Positions 60,187-64,000 of a stretch of DNA of 64,000 nt are shown here, in pieces; position 1 is the first letter of the stretch; the number at the start of each line of letters is the position of its first letter. Under the pieces are notes generated by a model. It saw only the letters and a program-made list of their open reading frames with translations. It was not told the origin of the DNA and did no database searches. A program made the position numbers and the translations under genes. Source of the stretch: Flavobacterium sp. Root901 (GTDB lineage Bacteria > Bacteroidota > Bacteroidia > Flavobacteriales > Flavobacteriaceae); the NCBI RefSeq assembly GCF_001429765.1, contig NZ_LMJB01000005.1:312549-376548 (forward strand), given 5' to 3'.

Positions 60187-60204
60187 TCCCGATAGCTATC
60201 GGGA
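60187..60204. repeat. Perfect 18-bp palindrome tcccgatagctatcggga
   Basis: Perfect self-complementary sequence; a related tcccgatagctgccgtgagc occurs at 61805 before the alkyltransferase-like gene. Confidence 0.75.
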
Positions 60205-60256
60205 GCAGCAAAAACATTTAAACCTAATTGCGCTATTTTCATTCGTTTATATTCCT

Positions 60257-60264
60257 TAATTTTG
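60257..60264 (+). promoter_or_regulatory. -7 element of trmB, decides the start
   Basis: TAATTTTG (60257-60264) places transcription near 60271, downstream of the TTG at 60262. This supports the GTG at 60283 as the start. Confidence 0.55.
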
Positions 60265-60282
60265 CGGAAAATTTTTGTAAAA

Positions 60283-60960
60283 GTGGGAAGTAAAAATAAA
60301 CTAAAAAGATTCAGAGAAAACGAAACATTTCAAAACGTTTTTCAACCAACAAGAGAAGAAGTTGTAGGCGATTTAATGCCTTTGAAAGGAAAATGGAATT
60401 CGGATTTCTTTAAAAATGACAATCCCCTGATTTTAGAATTAGGATGCGGGAAAGGTGAATACTCAGTTGGATTGGCAGAAAAATATCCTAACAAAAATTT
60501 TATCGGAATCGACATCAAAGGTGCACGTTTCTGGCGTGGTGCAAAAACTGCTGTTGAAAACGGACTTCATAATGTTGCTTTTGTGCGCACTCAAATTGAA
60601 CTTATAAATCATATTTTTGCCGAAGGCGAAGTAGACGAAATCTGGATTACTTTTCCGGATCCGCAGATTAAATACAAGAGAACAAAACACAGAATGACCA
60701 ATTCTGAGTTCTTGAAACTGTACAAAAAAATCCTTAAAAAAGACGGTATTGTAAACCTTAAAACTGACAGCGAATTTATGCATGGTTATACCCTTGGACT
60801 GCTTCACGGAGAAGGCCATGAAGTATTATACGCCAATCATAACGTTTACAAAAATGAAGGAAGCCCTGAAGTTGTAACTTCAATTCAGACATTTTATGAA
60901 AAACAATATTTAGAAATTAACAAGGCAATTACGTATATTCGTTTTAAAATTAAAGATTAA
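60283..60960 (+). CDS. trmB: tRNA (guanine-N7-)-methyltransferase
   Basis: From GTG 60283 it is 225 residues starting MGSKNKLKRF, the usual Flavobacterium start. It has the SAM motif LELGCGKGEYSVGLAEKYP, the FVRTQIELI segment and WITFPDPQIKYKRTKHRM, with the catalytic Asp/Arg region of TrmB. It makes m7G46 in tRNA. An upstream TTG (60262) is rejected because it lies inside the promoter. Confidence 0.93.
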   Translation: MGSKNKLKRFRENETFQNVFQPTREEVVGDLMPLKGKWNSDFFKNDNPLILELGCGKGEYSVGLAEKYPNKNFIGIDIKGARFWRGAKTAVENGLHNVAFVRTQIELINHIFAEGEVDEIWITFPDPQIKYKRTKHRMTNSEFLKLYKKILKKDGIVNLKTDSEFMHGYTLGLLHGEGHEVLYANHNVYKNEGSPEVVTSIQTFYEKQYLEINKAITYIRFKIKD

Positions 60961-61002
60961 TTTAATTTTAAAAACACCTTTTTTAACCGATCCAATTACT
61001 GA

Positions 61003-61641
61003 ATGGCATTATTGACTCCATTATTTTCAGGTTTTATTGCCGCTGCAATCGGGATTATTCCTCCGGGATTAATCAATATGACAGCAGCCAAGATAAATCT
61101 GAAAGAAGGAAAAAAAAATGCTTTGTGGTTTGTAATTGGCGCCGTTTTAGTCATCTTTTTTCAGGTTTATGTTGCGGTTTTATTTGCGCAGGTTATTGAC
61201 AACCGCCCGGATGTAATAACCCTTCTGCGCGAAGTGGGATTTGTTATTTTTTCGATCTTAACCATTTACTTTTTGTTTATTGCAAAAGATCCTAAAACCA
61301 AGAAAAAATCGAAGATTAAAAAAAGCAGTAAAAAAAGTCGTTTTTTCCTTGGAATGCTCTTGTCGGGATTAAACTTCTTTCCTATTCCGTATTATGTTGT
61401 GGTAAGTGTAACATTGTCATCTTATCATCTTTTTGTGTTTGAAAACAATATTATTTTCACTTTTGTTTTAGGTTCAATCTTAGGTTCTTTTGCTGTTTTG
61501 TACAGCTATATTGCTTTTTTTGAAAGAATTGAAAAGAAAACCGATTACTTAATGCGAAACATGAATACCATTATTGGAAGCATTACAGGCTTAGTAGCTG
61601 TCGTGACGCTTTTTAATATTTTGAATTATTATTTCGGATAA
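61003..61641 (+). CDS. LysE-family transporter
   Basis: The 212-residue protein has five to six hydrophobic helices and the LysE start IPPGLINMTAAKINLKEGKKNALWFVIGAV. A polar Lys/Ser-rich loop follows at about 100-115. Family members export amino acids such as lysine or threonine. It lies 42 bp after trmB and may be co-transcribed. Confidence 0.85.
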   Translation: MALLTPLFSGFIAAAIGIIPPGLINMTAAKINLKEGKKNALWFVIGAVLVIFFQVYVAVLFAQVIDNRPDVITLLREVGFVIFSILTIYFLFIAKDPKTKKKSKIKKSSKKSRFFLGMLLSGLNFFPIPYYVVVSVTLSSYHLFVFENNIIFTFVLGSILGSFAVLYSYIAFFERIEKKTDYLMRNMNTIIGSITGLVAVVTLFNILNYYFG

Positions 61642-61648
61642 TGTATAC

Positions 61649-61768
61649 GCCGCAGATTTAACGGATTAAAATGATTATTTTTTTTACTTTGTGGTAAATA
61701 TTTTTTCCGCAGATTTCAAAGAATTTTTATTTGATATTAATCCATTTAAATCTGCAAAAATCTGCGGG
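61649..61768. repeat. Intergenic palindrome with cgcagattt arms
   Basis: ccgcagatttaacgg and ccgcagatttcaaag face aaatctgcaaaaatctgcggg. Several alternative pairings are possible. Confidence 0.6.
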
Positions 61769-61841
61769 AAACTTAAATTTTAGGACAAAGCAAAAAATCA
61801 TTTTATCCCGATAGCTGCCGTGAGCGGCAAAAAAATAAAAT

Positions 61842-62168
61842 ATGGCTGAGGAAAATTTTTTCGAAAGAGTGTATGCAATTGCCAGACAAATTCCGTTTGG
61901 TAAAGTAACTTCGTACGGAGCAATTGCAAAAGCCCTGGGCACAGCCCGTTCTGCCCGAATGGTGGGCTGGGCAATGAATGCCTGCCATAATATGGATGAT
62001 GTCCCGGCACACCGAGTCGTGAACCGAAAAGGACTTTTGACAGGAAAACATCATTTTGACGGAACTAATTTAATGCAGCAGCTTTTAGAAAACGAAGGTA
62101 TTAAAGTGGTAAACAATCAAATTGTTGATTTTGAAAAACACTTCTGGAAACCGGAAGTTGAAATTTAA
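61842..62168 (+). CDS. Alkyltransferase-like (ATL) protein, MGMT family
   Basis: The 108-residue protein has the MGMT DNA-binding HTH (IPFGKVTSYGAIAKALGTARSARMVGWAMN) and a recognisable active-site segment VPAHRVVNRKG. In O6-alkylguanine transferases this is PCHRV; here the Cys is Ala, so it cannot accept alkyl groups itself. ATL proteins flag alkylated guanine for nucleotide-excision repair. Confidence 0.88.
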   Translation: MAEENFFERVYAIARQIPFGKVTSYGAIAKALGTARSARMVGWAMNACHNMDDVPAHRVVNRKGLLTGKHHFDGTNLMQQLLENEGIKVVNNQIVDFEKHFWKPEVEI

Positions 62169-62264
62169 TTTTTCCCACAAACTAATATAAACCTTTATAG
62201 GTTTCGTTTTATTCATTTCATTTGGCTCGGCTTTGCAAGAGATCTATACGTATAGTTCAAAAAA

Positions 62265-63590
62265 CTAAATCAGGCAGATCACAAAACTTGTTTTATCTTC
62301 ATCGGTTTGGTAACTTAAATAACCGCCGTGCGCTTCTATAATATTTTTAGAAAGTGTTAAGCCAATTCCCGCGCCGTCTTTTCTGGTGGTAAAAAACGGA
62401 AGAAACACCTTGTCCTGAATTTCAGGTGCGATTCCTTTTCCGTTATCAGAAATTGTGATGAAAAAGCGATTATTTTCTGTATAACTTGAAACGTACATTT
62501 TCTTTTCGGTTTTTTCTTTTAAAGCATAAACACTATTGGTTATCAAATTAATAATTACTTGCTCCATTTGATTTTTATCAATCATAATCGAACGTGAACT
62601 GTGAATTTCATTTATCAATTCAATGTTTTCTGCTTTCAAAATCGGACTCATAATTCGGAGACAGTCTTCAAAAAGAGCGTTTATCGACGTCATTTGTTTT
62701 AATGGTGTAGGCAGCATGGCCAGTTTACGGTAATTCTCTACAAAAACCTGTAAATGATCGCTTCGGTTTATAATGGTCGAAATACTGCTTTTAATATCAT
62801 CAAAATCATCTTCTTCTAAATTTTCCTGATCGACAATATGCAGTAAATTTTGCGAAAGCGCACGAATTGGCGTTAAAGAATTCATTAATTCATGCGAAAT
62901 AATTTTCATGAGATTAATCCAAGCTTCTTTTTCTTTTTTCTCAATAACACGCTGAATACTATCTAATAAAATAATAAAATATTCTTTATTATAAGATTGT
63001 GTCCGTGAAGTCCGGAGCATAAAAGTCTGCAGATCCTGTTCTTCAATTTTAATAGAAATTGCCGATTTTAATTCGCTGAATTCCGTTTTTTCAATTTCAT
63101 TACAAAGTGCAGGCAGATAGTTTTTAAGATATTTCCAGTGACTTACTTTTGGAACTTTAAATAAATCTGAAAAACAGTCATTTATCAAAAAAATATTCCA
63201 GTCTTCTTTGTCTTTTTCAAGGATTAAAGCCGCTGTATCAATATTGTTTAAAAGCGAACGATAAATCATTTCTTTTGATGTCTGCTCTTGCTGCTGCAAT
63301 TTTAAATTTTCGTATAACAAATACAGGCTTTTAAAATTGTCTTTTTTATTTTCTTCGGGAAAATTGGTCGAGAAATCATTTTGAAGAATCGAAAGTAAAG
63401 TCCTGTCATAAAACTGCAGTTGGTTTTTTACATAAAAATACATTTCGGCCAGAAATAAAAAAACGAAAAAACCAACCAAAAGTGCATTGTAATAAAAGAT
63501 TTTATAAATAAGAAAAACGCAGAAGAAAGAGAGTATCATTACAAACAAAACTCTCACAAACAAAGCATTATAAAATTTCCAGTTTTTCAT
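62265..63590 (-). CDS. Sensor histidine kinase, NtrB-like
   Basis: The 441-residue protein has two N-terminal membrane helices (about 12-50), a PAS-like middle (NNIDTAALILEKDKEDWNIFLINDCFSDLF), HisKA box LMKIISHELMNSLTPIRAL and HATPase motifs NLITNSVYALKEK, ISDNGKGI and GAGIGLTLSKNIIEAHGG. It lies downstream of the NtrC-type gene at the right edge and should phosphorylate it. Confidence 0.9.
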   Translation of the reverse strand: MKNWKFYNALFVRVLFVMILSFFCVFLIYKIFYYNALLVGFFVFLFLAEMYFYVKNQLQFYDRTLLSILQNDFSTNFPEENKKDNFKSLYLLYENLKLQQQEQTSKEMIYRSLLNNIDTAALILEKDKEDWNIFLINDCFSDLFKVPKVSHWKYLKNYLPALCNEIEKTEFSELKSAISIKIEEQDLQTFMLRTSRTQSYNKEYFIILLDSIQRVIEKKEKEAWINLMKIISHELMNSLTPIRALSQNLLHIVDQENLEEDDFDDIKSSISTIINRSDHLQVFVENYRKLAMLPTPLKQMTSINALFEDCLRIMSPILKAENIELINEIHSSRSIMIDKNQMEQVIINLITNSVYALKEKTEKKMYVSSYTENNRFFITISDNGKGIAPEIQDKVFLPFFTTRKDGAGIGLTLSKNIIEAHGGYLSYQTDEDKTSFVICLI

Positions 63591-63605
63591 TTTTTATGTT
63601 TTTTT

Positions 63606-63763
63606 GCCACAGATTTCACAGATTAAAGGATTTTTTACCTGGTATAATTCTCCCGCAGATTCTGCAGATTAATTAAAATTCATTTTTTTCTAAATCTGCA
63701 GAATCTGCGAGAAACCAAAATTTAGACAAAGAAAAAATCCTTTTAATCTGTGAAATCTGTGGC
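63606..63763. repeat. Nested palindrome between the response regulator and its kinase
   Basis: Outer gccacagatttcacagatt pairs with aatctgtgaaatctgtggc, and an inner cgcagattctgcagatt pairs with aatctgcagaatctgcg; nearly perfect. It fills almost the whole 184-bp gap between two genes of one expected operon. Confidence 0.85.
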
Positions 63764-63774
63764 CAAAATAATTT

Positions 63775-64000
63775 TTAACTTTTCAAATCATATTTTTCAA
63801 TTCTTCTGTACAAAGCGGCTCTTGACAATCCTAATTCTTCTGCGGTTTTGGAGATATTTCCGTGATGTTTAAAAAGCGCTTTTTCAATTGCCGTTTTTTC
63901 CATTTCAGATAATGGATTATCATCGTTTTCCTGAATTTCTTCAAAGTTGAGTATATCTAAATCGGTTATCGAAATAGTATTGTTTTCAGCAAGAATTAAG
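63775..64000 (-). CDS. NtrC-family response regulator, C-terminal end only
   Basis: The frame enters from the right edge and stops at 63775. The ~75 visible residues end in a Fis-type HTH: MEKTAIEKALFKHHGNISKTAEELGLSRAALYRRIEKYDLKS, as in sigma-54-dependent activators (the usual ending is AAxxLGISRxTLYRKL). The receiver and AAA+ domains lie outside the window. Confidence 0.85.
   Translation of the reverse strand, partial: LILAENNTISITDLDILNFEEIQENDDNPLSEMEKTAIEKALFKHHGNISKTAEELGLSRAALYRRIEKYDLKS

Noticed and set aside
60262..60282. TTG start for trmB
   Set aside because: Lies within the likely -7 element and adds residues not seen in the family.

Overview
The window is a low-GC chromosomal segment of a Bacteroidota bacterium, almost certainly a Flavobacterium of the F. 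johnsoniae type. The evidence is the -7 promoter motif TAnnTTTG in front of tRNA and housekeeping genes, a mevalonate pathway cluster, SusC/RagA-style TonB-dependent receptors and lipoproteins, LytTR and NtrC-type two-component systems, and many intergenic palindromes with arms reading like gccacagattt or gccacgaatt. No rRNA, prophage, insertion sequence, CRISPR array or conjugative gene is seen.

Layout. 0-4.9 kb: end of a GH13 amylase, then a + strand run of glycerophosphodiesterase, HI0933-like flavoprotein, HAD phosphatase, a Crp/Fnr regulator broken by one in-frame stop, and a metallo-beta-lactamase-fold hydrolase. 4.9-11.4 kb: TspO, then an isoprenoid cluster (mvaD, a toxin-antitoxin pair, GHMP kinase, DUF502, UbiA prenyltransferase) and a pseudouridine synthase. 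11.5-20.8 kb: small membrane or lipoproteins, GT2 and UPF0104 proteins, ruvC, hemW, a cyclase-family enzyme, GNAT, DUF4260, MmcQ and PH/SHOCT proteins. 20.9-31.8 kb: DUF4407, TonB receptor with beta-propeller phytase, pckA, DUF423, saccharopine dehydrogenase-like protein and M20 dipeptidase. 31.9-34.8 kb: tRNA-Leu followed by a gene-poor, repeat-rich patch with a divergent XRE/small-protein pair. 34.8-40.3 kb: a tripartite drug-efflux operon (TolC, HlyD, MFS) with an AraC regulator upstream. 40.5-49.1 kb: two identical tRNA-Asp genes, DUF58 and M1 aminopeptidase, two lipoproteins, and a LytTR/TPR-histidine kinase pair. 49.2-56 kb: thioredoxin, AsmA, then a type II restriction-modification operon. 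56-64 kb: ribosome hibernation factor, a lipoprotein with a triple HGQxGHRCDI repeat, NTF2-like protein, ammonium transporter, a tandem repeat array, trmB, LysE, an alkyltransferase-like protein, and an NtrB/NtrC-type pair cut by the window end.

The most notable system is the restriction-modification island at 52.3-55.6 kb. Four tightly overlapping genes encode a small XRE regulator, a cytosine methyltransferase whose N-terminal extension and target-recognition region look like E. coli Dcm (CCWGG), a long MvaI/BcnI-type endonuclease with an extra N-terminal domain resembling the EcoRII effector domain, and a Vsr mismatch endonuclease that would repair the T:G mismatches made when 5-methylcytosine deaminates. 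A direct repeat in front of the regulator looks like its operator. A convergent small gene next to the island has a paralogue at 33 kb that is divergent from another XRE gene; in front of the 55.8 kb copy lies a 101-bp element bounded by 22-bp direct repeats that each carry an ATG.

The second theme is intergenic structure: about ten nested or interleaved palindromes, three ~100-bp inverted repeats, a 3 x 68 bp and a 4 x ~87 bp tandem array, and two copies of a putative structured element whose stems differ by compensatory changes.
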